Below are positions 16,288 through 23,692 of a DNA stretch of 64,000 nucleotides, piece by piece. The notes beneath the pieces are model-generated. The model was given only the letters and a program-made list of their open reading frames with translations, was not told where the DNA came from and ran no database searches. The stretch is from contig NC_014640.1 of assembly GCF_000165835.1 (NCBI RefSeq), forward strand, positions 3,410,001-3,474,000, in the 5' to 3' direction. Made by a program: the position numbers and the translations under genes. Position 1 is the stretch's first letter; every line of letters starts with the position of its first letter. The DNA comes from Achromobacter xylosoxidans A8. Its GTDB lineage: Bacteria; Pseudomonadota; Gammaproteobacteria; Burkholderiales; Burkholderiaceae_B.

Positions 16288-16674
16288 ATGCAAGACGACG
16301 ATTTCATTCTGCATCGCCTGGCTGGCGCCGTGAACGCGCGCGAACGGCTGGTGTGGCGGGGCCGGCACCTGAACACCGTGTTCCTGCTGGAATCCGGTGA
16401 TACCGCACACCTGATCACGGTGGGGCGCGGCCGCATCGAACAGGTGCGGCGTGGCCCCTTCGTCATGCCGCGCTGGGATTTCGCGCTGCGGGCGCAAGCC
16501 GAGGACTGGGCCCGCTACTGGATGCCCAGGCCGGCGCCGGGCTTTCATGACCTGATGGCCATGATCAAGTTCCGCCGCCTGCGCGCCGAGGGCGATCTCT
16601 ATCCCTTCATGTCCAACCTGCTGTATTTCAAGGAGGTGCTGGCCTGCCCGCGCACCCCGGGAGCATCCTCGTGA
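16288..16674 (+). CDS. small protein, possibly SCP2-like
   Basis: A 128-residue protein starting behind AAGGA. The sequence HLITVGRGRIEQVRRGPFVMPRWDFALRAQAEDWARYWMP, followed by MIKFRRLRAEGDLYPFMSNLLYFKEVL, has the strand-strand-helix rhythm and the 'G-D-L-x-x-F-M-x-N' ending seen in sterol-carrier-protein-2-like domains, which bind acyl chains. This is a weak structural guess. There is no signal peptide and there are no obvious catalytic residues. The stop overlaps the GTG start of the hydrolase gene by four bases, so it is a committed member of the operon. It might present a hydrophobic substrate or be a small accessory subunit of the following hydrolase. Confidence 0.7.
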   Translation: MQDDDFILHRLAGAVNARERLVWRGRHLNTVFLLESGDTAHLITVGRGRIEQVRRGPFVMPRWDFALRAQAEDWARYWMPRPAPGFHDLMAMIKFRRLRAEGDLYPFMSNLLYFKEVLACPRTPGASS

Positions 16675-17540
16675 ACCCGCAACAAGCCGTATTCGAACCT
16701 GTCGTCGGCCGCTACCTGCGTTTGGCATTGGGCGGGCGCGAGCACCGCGTCTACGTTGAAGAAGCCGGCGCCGGCGCGCCCCTGCTGTGCCTGCATACCG
16801 CGGGCGCCGATACCCGCCAGTACCGTGCGCTGATGAACGATCCGGAGATACTGCGGAATTTCCGCGTCATCGCCTTTGATTTGCCCTGGCATGGCAAATC
16901 CTCGCCGCCCGAGGGCTGGCACGAAGAGACCTATCGCCTGACCTCCAAGGACTATGCCGAGGCGGTCCTGGGCGTGGCCGACGCGCTGGCGCTGGAACGC
17001 CCCATCGTCATGGGCTGCTCCATCGGAGGCCGCATGGTGCTGCATCTGGCGCTGGAACATGCGCAACGTTTTGGCGGGGCCATCGGCCTGCAATCGGGCG
17101 CCCACGTGGACCCCTACTACGACCTGGAATGGCTGAACCGTCCCGACGTGCATGGTGGAGAAGTCTGCGCCGGCATCGTTTCGGGCCTGGTGGGCCCGGG
17201 CAGTCCCGACAAGCACCGCTGGGAGACGCTATGGCACTACATGCAAAGCGGACCGGGCGTGTTCAAGGGCGACCTGCACTTCTACACCGCGGACGGCGAC
17301 ATCCGGGAACGCGTGGCTCAGATCGACACGCAGCGCTGCCCACTGTGGCTGCTGACTGGCGAATATGACTACTCATGCACGCCGCAGGACACCGAGTTCC
17401 TGGCGGGCCGCATCGCGGGCTCGAAGTGGCAGATCATGGAGGGCATGGGGCATTTCCCCATGAGCGAGGATCCGGAACGGTTCCTGTCGTATCTGCGGCC
17501 GGTGTTGCAGGAAGCCGCCACGGCCCGTTTGGGGAAATAG
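16671..17540 (+). CDS. alpha/beta-hydrolase
   Basis: A 289-residue cytoplasmic hydrolase. The nucleophile elbow is MGCSIGGRM (Ser117), an oxyanion segment is LLCLHTAGADTRQY (His-Thr after strand 3), FDLPWHGKS is the usual strand-4 motif, and MEGMGHFPMSEDPERF supplies the catalytic His, with WLLTGEYDYSC the probable Asp. It starts with GTG within the preceding stop (GTGA overlap). It closes the plus-strand catabolic operon. With the lactonase-like enzyme it suggests that the pathway substrate contains an ester, lactone or C-C bond cleaved in a meta-cleavage manner. The exact reaction is unknown. Confidence 0.88.
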   Translation: MNPQQAVFEPVVGRYLRLALGGREHRVYVEEAGAGAPLLCLHTAGADTRQYRALMNDPEILRNFRVIAFDLPWHGKSSPPEGWHEETYRLTSKDYAEAVLGVADALALERPIVMGCSIGGRMVLHLALEHAQRFGGAIGLQSGAHVDPYYDLEWLNRPDVHGGEVCAGIVSGLVGPGSPDKHRWETLWHYMQSGPGVFKGDLHFYTADGDIRERVAQIDTQRCPLWLLTGEYDYSCTPQDTEFLAGRIAGSKWQIMEGMGHFPMSEDPERFLSYLRPVLQEAATARLGK

Positions 17541-17580
17541 CTGCGGGTGGCTAGCTGCGGGCGGCGAGCTGCGGGCGGCC
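17539..17580 (+). repeat. three tandem 14-bp repeats at the end of the catabolic operon
   Basis: AGCTGCGGGTGGCT (17539-17552), AGCTGCGGGCGGCG (17553-17566) and AGCTGCGGGCGGCC (17567-17580) are head-to-tail near-identical units. They begin within the hydrolase stop codon and fill half of the gap to the convergent LysR gene. Slippage during replication is the simplest origin. Copy number may vary between strains. Confidence 0.8.
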
Positions 17581-17614
17581 GGCAGTCGCCCGTCAGCCGC
17601 GCACGCTGCGGCGC

Positions 17615-18517
17615 CTAGCTTGCGTCCGCCGCCGGCGCCGTCAGGGCGCGCAGCAGTTCTTCCACGGGGCGCGCCAACTGCGCCGCGTCGCGCACGCAGA
17701 CATAGAACTGGCGTTCGGCCCAGGCATCGCGCAGGCGCAGCAGCACCAGTCCCATCGAGGCCAGATAGTTGCGGGCGATGCCTTCGGGCACGATGCCTAT
17801 GCCCAGGCCTTCGCGGATCATGCGGCAGCGGGTTTCAAAATTGGAGACCTGCAACTTGACGTTGGGCGGGCGCGTCAGCGTCTGGCCCGCATAGGCCAGG
17901 AACTGATCGAGAGAATGGCGCGGAAAGTAGCCCAGCAGGTCATAGTCCAACGCGTCCTCGAGGAACAGCTCGGCGCGTCCGGCCAGGGGATGCCCCACCG
18001 GGACGACCAGTCCGACGCGATCGCGGCGGAACGGGAACGAGGACACGCCCGGCACCGGATGATCGGCGTGATAGATGCCTATGTCGACCGACGCTTCCGC
18101 CACCATGCGCGGAATGTCGTAGCTGTGGGCATCGAGCAGGTCGACGCTGACATCGCGCCGGTCGGCCAGGAAGCGGCCCATCACGCCAGGCAGGAACTGC
18201 AGGATGGTCGATGGATTGGAAGCGAGGCGAATTTTCGCCTGACCATCCGTCGAATAGCCATTGATGGCGCTTTCCGTCAGCTGCACGCTGCGCAGGATGG
18301 CTTTGGCGCGCTGGTAAAGCAAGGCGCCGGCCGGCGTCGGCTCGACCCCGCGTCCGTGGCGGTGCAGCAGCGTCCGCTCCAGGTGGCGCTCCAGTTCCGC
18401 CACGCGCTTGCTGGCGGCGGAAGTGACCAGGTTTTCGCGCTCGGCCGCTTTCGACAGGCTCTTTTCTTCGACGGCCGCGACGAAGATCTCCAGTGCGGGA
18501 ATATCCAGCTTTTTCAT
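17615..18517 (-). CDS. LysR-family transcriptional regulator
   Basis: A 300-residue LTTR. The winged-helix domain (residues 1-60) contains FVAAVEEKSLSKAAERENLVTSAASKRVAELERHL, with helix-turn-helix spacing, and is followed by the linker helix and an effector domain typical of the family (GIGIVPEGIARNYLASMGLV). It points toward the catabolic operon's 3' end and would be a natural regulator of it. However, its ATG overlaps the hipA stop (ATGA), so translation is probably coupled to the toxin-antitoxin operon. No separate promoter is visible in the few bases between them; one could lie inside hipA. The effector is unknown. Confidence 0.9.
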   Translation of the reverse strand: MKKLDIPALEIFVAAVEEKSLSKAAERENLVTSAASKRVAELERHLERTLLHRHGRGVEPTPAGALLYQRAKAILRSVQLTESAINGYSTDGQAKIRLASNPSTILQFLPGVMGRFLADRRDVSVDLLDAHSYDIPRMVAEASVDIGIYHADHPVPGVSSFPFRRDRVGLVVPVGHPLAGRAELFLEDALDYDLLGYFPRHSLDQFLAYAGQTLTRPPNVKLQVSNFETRCRMIREGLGIGIVPEGIARNYLASMGLVLLRLRDAWAERQFYVCVRDAAQLARPVEELLRALTAPAADAS

Positions 18518-19830
18518 ACCGGCAATATACCGTGGCGCCACGCCATCAAGGACGCTTCCACGTACCCGATTTCTTCCGCCGTCATGCCGGCCATGGCGTA
18601 GTAGCGCTGGCGTGCGGCTACCACCTCGCGCACATGATCGAGGATGGCGCGCGCGACGGATTCCGAGCGCAGGCCGAAGCGCCGGTACTCGCTCAAGCAG
18701 TTCTGGAACGAACTTTCCCGGCCGGCCGCGCCGATGTGCAGATAGTGCCTGGCGGAGCCTTCCTGCGTCACCACGTCGAACAAGGGCGACAGGCGGTAGG
18801 TCTGCGCGCCCGCGTCCTTCAGGAAGCCGACGTTCTTCAGGTGGTCGTCGGTGTTGTGGACGGCCACGTTCAGGATCATGCGCGCGTACAGCTCCTTCAA
18901 GTCCTGCACCGGGTTGGACGACACGCGGCGGACCACGTCCGCCAGCCGGGCGTAGGAATAGGTGGCCTTGCCGCGCGGCCCGTCCAGTTCGCGCTTGCCG
19001 ATCTGGGCCGACGGGCTGATGAGCGAGGCGCCGCTGAGGAAATGCCGGCGGGAGACCACCGGATCTCCGCCCTTCCCGGCCGGCAGCAATTCGCGGTCGA
19101 AGCGGTGCGTCAGCAGCACCGCGCCCAGGTGCGTCTCGACCAGCCGGATTTCGGGCACGGTCAGGCCGATGGCCCGGGCCATCTCCAGGTTGGCGTACTC
19201 GACGCGCTGGCGGTCGTAGGAGTCGCCTTTGCGCGGAAACTTGGCGATCCACATTTCGCCATGCTCGTCGCGCACGATGGTTTTGGGGCGCGCGCCGCCT
19301 ATGTCCCAGGAGCTGCCCAGGATGTCGCGGTACAAGCCCTTGGGTTTGACGCCCTGGTCGATGTCCGTAAGCAGGCCCGCGAGCGATTCCAGCTGGCCGA
19401 GTTCCGGCAGGCGATAGGTCTTGCGCATGTTCGGCGTGAGCGGGCGGGCGCTGAAGAACAGCGCCCCCACGCCCATGCCGCGGCCCTTGAGCAGGACTTC
19501 GTCTTCCGTCACGCGGGCGCCGGCGTTGTCTACGCGCATGACGTTGCGGCCCCAGGCGTCCGGGGCGGCGTCGAAGATGGCGCCCAGCGTTTCGTAGCGG
19601 CTTTCGGTGCGGAACGTGGTGCGCGCGTCCACAAGCGGCAGATTCAGCGGATCCAGCGCAAAGGCGCGCGGGTCGTTCACATAGGACTGCACATAGGTGA
19701 ATTCGGCGTAGAAGTGATTTTCGTCCGTGTCGTCCAGCGTCAGCAGGCCAGCCAGCACCGCCTCGCCGCGGATGTCCACGTAGACATACAGCTCGCTTTC
19801 CACCGACTTGTGTTTTCGGGTCTGCACCAT
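18514..19830 (-). CDS. hipA: HipA-family serine/threonine kinase toxin
   Basis: A 438-residue full-length HipA homologue. It has an N-terminal beta domain (ELYVYVDIRGEAVLAGLL) and a kinase-like domain. GSSWDIGGARPKTIV is the ATP-loop region with its flexible Gly-Ala-Arg-Pro, WIAKFP carries the ATP-contacting lysine, NVAVHNTDDHLKNVGFL is the catalytic loop (N-T-D-D-H-x-x-N), and LSPLFDVVT is the DFG-equivalent. E. coli HipA phosphorylates glutamyl-tRNA synthetase and causes growth arrest; the target here is not known. The HTH partner gene lies nine bases upstream. Several kinase residues are intact, so it is probably active. A LysR gene overlaps its stop codon. Confidence 0.92.
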   Translation of the reverse strand: MVQTRKHKSVESELYVYVDIRGEAVLAGLLTLDDTDENHFYAEFTYVQSYVNDPRAFALDPLNLPLVDARTTFRTESRYETLGAIFDAAPDAWGRNVMRVDNAGARVTEDEVLLKGRGMGVGALFFSARPLTPNMRKTYRLPELGQLESLAGLLTDIDQGVKPKGLYRDILGSSWDIGGARPKTIVRDEHGEMWIAKFPRKGDSYDRQRVEYANLEMARAIGLTVPEIRLVETHLGAVLLTHRFDRELLPAGKGGDPVVSRRHFLSGASLISPSAQIGKRELDGPRGKATYSYARLADVVRRVSSNPVQDLKELYARMILNVAVHNTDDHLKNVGFLKDAGAQTYRLSPLFDVVTQEGSARHYLHIGAAGRESSFQNCLSEYRRFGLRSESVARAILDHVREVVAARQRYYAMAGMTAEEIGYVEASLMAWRHGILPV

Positions 19831-19839
19831 AGGCCGGCG

Positions 19840-20184
19840 CTACAGCTGGGTGGGATCGGCGCGGTGCGCGTTCGGCGCCTTGCCGCTGCCGCGGCTGGGC
19901 CGGCGCACCGCGTCCAGGCGCTTGCCCACGCCGTCGAGTTCGGGGTCGCCCAGGGCGTAGACCTGGTCGGCGTAGCCGTACTGCAGCAAGGCTTCGATGG
20001 CCAGCGCCAGGGACACGCCGCCGTCGCCGCGCTCCAGGCGCGTGATGGTGGCGCGCGACACGCCCATGCGGCTGGCCAGCGTGGACTCGGTTTCGGCGCG
20101 GCGCAATCTGGCGGTGCGGATGTTGGCGCCGATCCGGGCAAGCGCTTGGGCGCCATCGAAGCTGGGTTCGATCTTCTTTTTCAT
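19840..20184 (-). CDS. hipB: HipB-like HTH antitoxin
   Basis: A 114-residue DNA-binding protein with a Xre-type helix-turn-helix (ARIGANIRTARLRRAETESTLASRMGVSRATITRLERGDGGVSLALAIEALLQYG, residues about 17-70). A longer charged tail (AVRRPSRGSGKAPNAHRADPTQL) may reach into HipA. HipB proteins neutralise HipA and repress the operon. The ATG at 20184 has no Shine-Dalgarno in the preceding AT-rich stretch, and the first operator copy overlaps the start codon, so the mRNA may be leaderless or nearly so. The toxin gene follows nine bases after its stop. Confidence 0.88.
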   Translation of the reverse strand: MKKKIEPSFDGAQALARIGANIRTARLRRAETESTLASRMGVSRATITRLERGDGGVSLALAIEALLQYGYADQVYALGDPELDGVGKRLDAVRRPSRGSGKAPNAHRADPTQL

Positions 20185-20296
20185 GACTCAATAATAGTGC
20201 TTGATTGAAGGAATTGCACTATTAATGAGTCATGGCAAAACCTGCTAAAGATCTATTAATGAGTCATATCTTAAATTTATGACTTATTAATAGTGC
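20183..20296 (-). promoter_or_regulatory. four-box operator of the hipBA operon
   Basis: Four copies of the 18-mer ATGACTCATTAATAGTGC or close variants occur. Box 1 (20183-20200, plus orientation) has one mismatch; box 2 (20216-20233, reverse) is exact; box 3 (20250-20267, reverse) matches 16 of 18; box 4 (20279-20296, plus) has one mismatch. They form two inverted pairs with spacers of 15 and 11 bp in an otherwise AT-rich 120-bp gap. E. coli hipBA also carries four operators, but of unrelated sequence. Confidence 0.85.
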
Positions 20297-20305
20297 AAAT
20301 TTTGC

Positions 20306-21439
20306 CTAAACGACTACCGCCTGCTCCAGGCGCAACCCGCCGCGCCGCGTGTCCAAAGTCACCTGCGCGCCCAGCGGCAAGGTCAGGTTCGGATCGCCGT
20401 GGCCGCTGGGCCATCCCGCCAGCACGGGAATGCCGCGGGAGCGGAATTGGTCCAGTATCAGCGGGTACAGCAGCCCCTGGGCCTGGGCATCGTCGCCCGA
20501 CACGCCCAGGATCCGGGTGAAGTTGCCGACCAGCACGCCTTTGAGCTCGTCGAACTTGCCGGCGGCCGCCAGTTGGTTCAATAGCCGGTCGATGCGGGGC
20601 AAGGCTTCATTGACGTCCTCGATGAAGAGGATGGCGCCTCGAGTGTCGATTTCGCTGTCGGAGCCCATCAATGCGCCGATCAGCGCCAGGTTGCCGCCGA
20701 TCAGCCGTCCGGTCGCCGTACCCGATATCAGTTCCGTGGCGGTCGCATACGGGGGCGGCATAATCCATGCCCCCTGCCCCAACTGGCCGGTGATCATCGA
20801 CAGCAAATGCGATTCGGTGGGCTCGCGTTTGCCAGCCAGCAGGTCCTGCGCCAGCATCGGCCCATGGAATGTGACGAAGCCTGCGTGTCGCTGCATGGCC
20901 AGGTGCAATGCCGTGATATCGCTGTAACCGATGAACGGCTTGGGATGGCGGCGCAGCAGATCGAAATCCAGCTGGTCCAGCAGGCGCCAGGAGCCGAAGC
21001 CGCCCTGCAGGCACCAGACGGCACCGATCTCGGGCGAGGCGAAGGCGGCGTGCAGATCGGCCAGCCTGTCGGCGTCCGCGCCGGCCAGATAGTCATAGGG
21101 CGCGTCCAGCCGCGAGCGTGACGCCGGCATGACCTGCGGGTCGTAGCCGCGCGCCAGCAGCCATTCGGCGGCATCGTCCGCGGCATTCAGCGCGGCGGAC
21201 GCCGGCGCCACGATGGCGATGCGCGCGCCGGGCTTGAGCGCGGGCACTGGCGCCACGCTGCCGTTGACTAGCAGGGGCGCCGCCGATCCGGGCTTGGCCG
21301 ATTGCGGCATACGGCGCGGCGGCTTGGGCGCAGCGCAGCCGGCCAGGGCGGCGGACAGGCACAGCCCCCCTGCGTTGATCAGAAAACTCCTGCGTCCGGG
21401 ACTAGGCTCCGGTCGCCAGCCTTGCGGCGCTTGTTCCAT
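20306..21439 (-). CDS. LD-carboxypeptidase family protein, Tat-type lipoprotein
   Basis: A 377-residue S66-family peptidase, which normally removes the terminal D-Ala from L,D bonds in muropeptide tetrapeptides. Domain motifs are IAIVAPASA, AVWCLQGGFGSWRLLDQLDFD, FIGYSDITALHLAM (nucleophile Ser), LFIEDVNEALPRIDR (Glu) and WPSGHGDPNLTLPLGA (His), so the Ser-Glu-His triad is complete. The N-terminus carries twin arginines (GRRSFLINAGGLCLSAALAGCAAP) and a lipobox LAGC, indicating Tat export and lipidation. E. coli LdcA is cytoplasmic, so this would be an exported variant. The start at 21439 has AGGA six bases upstream; an ATG at 21445 touches the same site. Confidence 0.88.
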   Translation of the reverse strand: MEQAPQGWRPEPSPGRRSFLINAGGLCLSAALAGCAAPKPPRRMPQSAKPGSAAPLLVNGSVAPVPALKPGARIAIVAPASAALNAADDAAEWLLARGYDPQVMPASRSRLDAPYDYLAGADADRLADLHAAFASPEIGAVWCLQGGFGSWRLLDQLDFDLLRRHPKPFIGYSDITALHLAMQRHAGFVTFHGPMLAQDLLAGKREPTESHLLSMITGQLGQGAWIMPPPYATATELISGTATGRLIGGNLALIGALMGSDSEIDTRGAILFIEDVNEALPRIDRLLNQLAAAGKFDELKGVLVGNFTRILGVSGDDAQAQGLLYPLILDQFRSRGIPVLAGWPSGHGDPNLTLPLGAQVTLDTRRGGLRLEQAVVV

Positions 21440-21456
21440 GGTCATTCCTGCTGCCG

Positions 21457-22182
21457 TCAGAAGCGTTCGTATTCCAGGCGGTAGCGCCACTGTCCGGGAA
21501 CCAGCCCTGCCATGGGCAGACGGCCGATGCGGATGCGCCGCAGGGCCTGCAGGCGCAATCCGGCCGCGTCGCATACGTATTCGATGAATCCGGGCGCAGG
21601 CGTCTTCAAGGCGAAGCGCAGGTGGGTCTCGTTCTGCCAACTGACCTTCATGGGCGTGGCGGCGCGGCCGTCATAAGCCATCCCGCGCTGCAAGCGCGCC
21701 AGATCGGCAGCGCTGAGCTGGCCGGATACCTGCGCCACGTACTCCTGCTCGACGTAGCGCCCTTCCTCCACCAGCTTGCGCGCCACCGGATATTCCTGCG
21801 TGTAGACAACCAGGCCGCTGGCCGCGCGCTCCAGCGGCGTGACGAGCTTCAGGCCGTTGAACATGCGCTTCAGATAGCGTTGCCCGGATCGGTCGCCGGG
21901 CATCAGGTTCTCGGGCAGGATCAGGTCTCGCGCCGAGCCGGGCTCGTCGTTGGCGTAAATGCCCGCGGGCTTGTGCAGCAGGATGGTCACGGGCCGCACA
22001 TCTTCCAGGCGCGCGCCGGGCAGGAGGCCGACGGACTGGCCGGGCTCGACGCGAAAGCCTGGTTCCTCGACCGGCTTGCCGTCCACCGCGGCCCATCCGC
22101 CTTCTATGTATCGTTCGGCGTCGCCGCGCGAGCACGACAGTTCCTCGGCCAGGCGCTTGGCCAGGCGTACGCTTGCGCTCAT
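21457..22182 (-). CDS. RsuA/RluF-type pseudouridine synthase homologue with altered active site
   Basis: A 241-residue protein with an N-terminal S4 RNA-binding domain (RLAKRLAEELSCSRGDAERYIEGGWAAVDGKPV) and an RsuA-family catalytic fold (TILLHKPAGIYAND; LERAASGLVVYTQEYPVARKL; YVEQEYVAQVSGQLS; LRLQALRRIRIGRLPMAGL). In active members the motif G-R-L-D-x-D-[ST]-x-G-L holds the catalytic Asp. Here it reads TPLERAASGL, with Glu118 at the Asp position and the preceding Arg and following Asp also missing. It may bind rRNA without isomerising uridine, or represent a subfamily with changed chemistry. The start at 22182 begins the S4 domain behind AAGGCGG. The LD-carboxypeptidase gene starts 17 bp downstream. 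Confidence 0.85.
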   Translation of the reverse strand: MSASVRLAKRLAEELSCSRGDAERYIEGGWAAVDGKPVEEPGFRVEPGQSVGLLPGARLEDVRPVTILLHKPAGIYANDEPGSARDLILPENLMPGDRSGQRYLKRMFNGLKLVTPLERAASGLVVYTQEYPVARKLVEEGRYVEQEYVAQVSGQLSAADLARLQRGMAYDGRAATPMKVSWQNETHLRFALKTPAPGFIEYVCDAAGLRLQALRRIRIGRLPMAGLVPGQWRYRLEYERF

Positions 22183-22304
22183 TGCGTCACCGCCTTGTGG
22201 GAGGAGGCTGCGGAATCGGTCCAGGTAGCGGACCAGAAAGGAAAGCCGTCTTGGAGCGGCGCCAGAGGGTGCATCGTCATGAAGTATTGCCGGGGTGTTG
22301 CCAG

Positions 22305-22325
22305 AAAAGCGGGCCATGGGCCCGC
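22305..22325 (-). terminator. Rho-independent terminator after the AI-2E-family gene
   Basis: On the minus strand GCGGGCC (22325-22319) and GGCCCGC (22315-22309) form a 7-bp GC stem with a 3-base loop, followed immediately by TTTT (22308-22305). It lies downstream of the AI-2E-family gene and before the pseudouridine synthase gene. Confidence 0.7.
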
Positions 22326-22402
22326 GACGTGAGGCAGATGTTACGCCCTTCCCTGGCCTGCTGCCCGGCGCGCCCGATTGATCTTGGAGGGCGCCTGCCG
22401 TT

Positions 22403-23533
22403 CTAGACCGGCGGGAATCCGGCCCGCTCCGCGGGCGTCTCGGCCGGCTGCGCTTCGGTGGCTAGCGCGCTAGGCGGCGGCACTTCGTCGATCCAGGCCT
22501 TGAGCAGCGTATGAGTGACCGCCAGGATCACCGGACCGATGAACAGGCCCACGATGCCGAACGCGAACAGCCCGCCCAGCACGCCCACCAGGATCAGCAG
22601 CAGCGACAGGTTGACCCCGCGCTTGATGAGCAACGGCCGCAGCAAGTTGTCCAGCATCGCCACCAGCACCGCCCAGACCAGCAGCACCGCGGCCGCCAGC
22701 TTCATGTCGTTCTGGAATAGCCAGACCACGCCGCCCAGCATGGGCAGAAAAGGCCCAAGCTGCGCCAGGCACAGCATCACCATCAGCGCGGTGAGGATGC
22801 CTGCCGCCGGCACGCCCGCGATCCACAGGCCGATGCCGCCCAGGCCGGACTGCACCACGGCGGTGACGACGATGCCCAGCGCCACGGCGCGTATCGCCTG
22901 CCCGGCCAGCTTGACCGCCGCCAGGCCGCGCTGGCCCGCCAGCCGGTTGAAGAAGCGCCGCACGAAGTCGACCGCCACCTCGCCCTTGGTATAGAGGATG
23001 CCGGCCACGACCACCGTGATCAGCATGTGCATCATGAAGGCGCCGACGATGGCGGCGTGCCCCAGCAGCCATGTCACGGCGCTGGTCAGGTAGGGTTCCA
23101 GCTTGGCCAGCAGGCCGCCGGCGCCGGCGTCGGAAAGCGTCTGCCATTCGTGCGCGATCTTGGGGCCGACCAAGGGAATCCCCTGGACCCAGGCGGGCGG
23201 CGCCAGCAGCGCGTAGTCGGGCAGGCTCTTGACCGCCGCCATGATCGTGCCGCTATGCAGCGCCAGCGTCGAGATCACCTCGTACAGCGGCAGCACGATG
23301 ACGAACAGAAGGATGACCAGCATCGTCAGCGTGCCGATCCAGCGCCGCCCGCCGCAATAGCGCTGTATCGCCAGCATGACCGGCCAGGTGGCCACGACGA
23401 TGGTGGTGGCCCAGACCAGCCCGGGCAGGAAGGGGCGCAGGATGTAGAGGCTGCCCGCCATGAGGCCGGCCAGGATCACGATGACGAGGATGATGCGGGC
23501 GAGATCGACCGTCTGGCGTGGAAGAGGATTCAA
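22403..23533 (-). CDS. AI-2E family (PerM/YdiK-like) membrane protein
   Basis: A 376-residue inner-membrane protein with about eight spans. The amphipathic middle loop (SLPDYALLAPPAWVQGIPLVGPKIAHEWQTL) and the C-terminal ILVGVLGGLFAFGIVGLFIGPVILAVTHTLLKAWIDE are the family's best-conserved segment. Despite the family name, most members are not shown to transport autoinducer-2; some exchange sodium and protons or export peptides. The tail of about 25 residues is Ala/Pro/Glu-rich and probably cytosolic. It appears monocistronic, with a GC-hairpin-plus-U-tract terminator about 80 bp downstream. Confidence 0.88.
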   Translation of the reverse strand: MNPLPRQTVDLARIILVIVILAGLMAGSLYILRPFLPGLVWATTIVVATWPVMLAIQRYCGGRRWIGTLTMLVILLFVIVLPLYEVISTLALHSGTIMAAVKSLPDYALLAPPAWVQGIPLVGPKIAHEWQTLSDAGAGGLLAKLEPYLTSAVTWLLGHAAIVGAFMMHMLITVVVAGILYTKGEVAVDFVRRFFNRLAGQRGLAAVKLAGQAIRAVALGIVVTAVVQSGLGGIGLWIAGVPAAGILTALMVMLCLAQLGPFLPMLGGVVWLFQNDMKLAAAVLLVWAVLVAMLDNLLRPLLIKRGVNLSLLLILVGVLGGLFAFGIVGLFIGPVILAVTHTLLKAWIDEVPPPSALATEAQPAETPAERAGFPPV

Positions 23534-23692
23534 CCGCTGCTCCTGACAGGGCCCGTGGCCCTGATCTGTGGCGCATCGATGCCGGCGGGGCGTCTGCCGG
23601 ATGGGTGCATGCGGATGCGCCTGTGGCGAATTTATCCGAAATTCCCGCGGACATATACCGCGGACGCCCGCAAGCCGTGGGAACGCCCCGCC

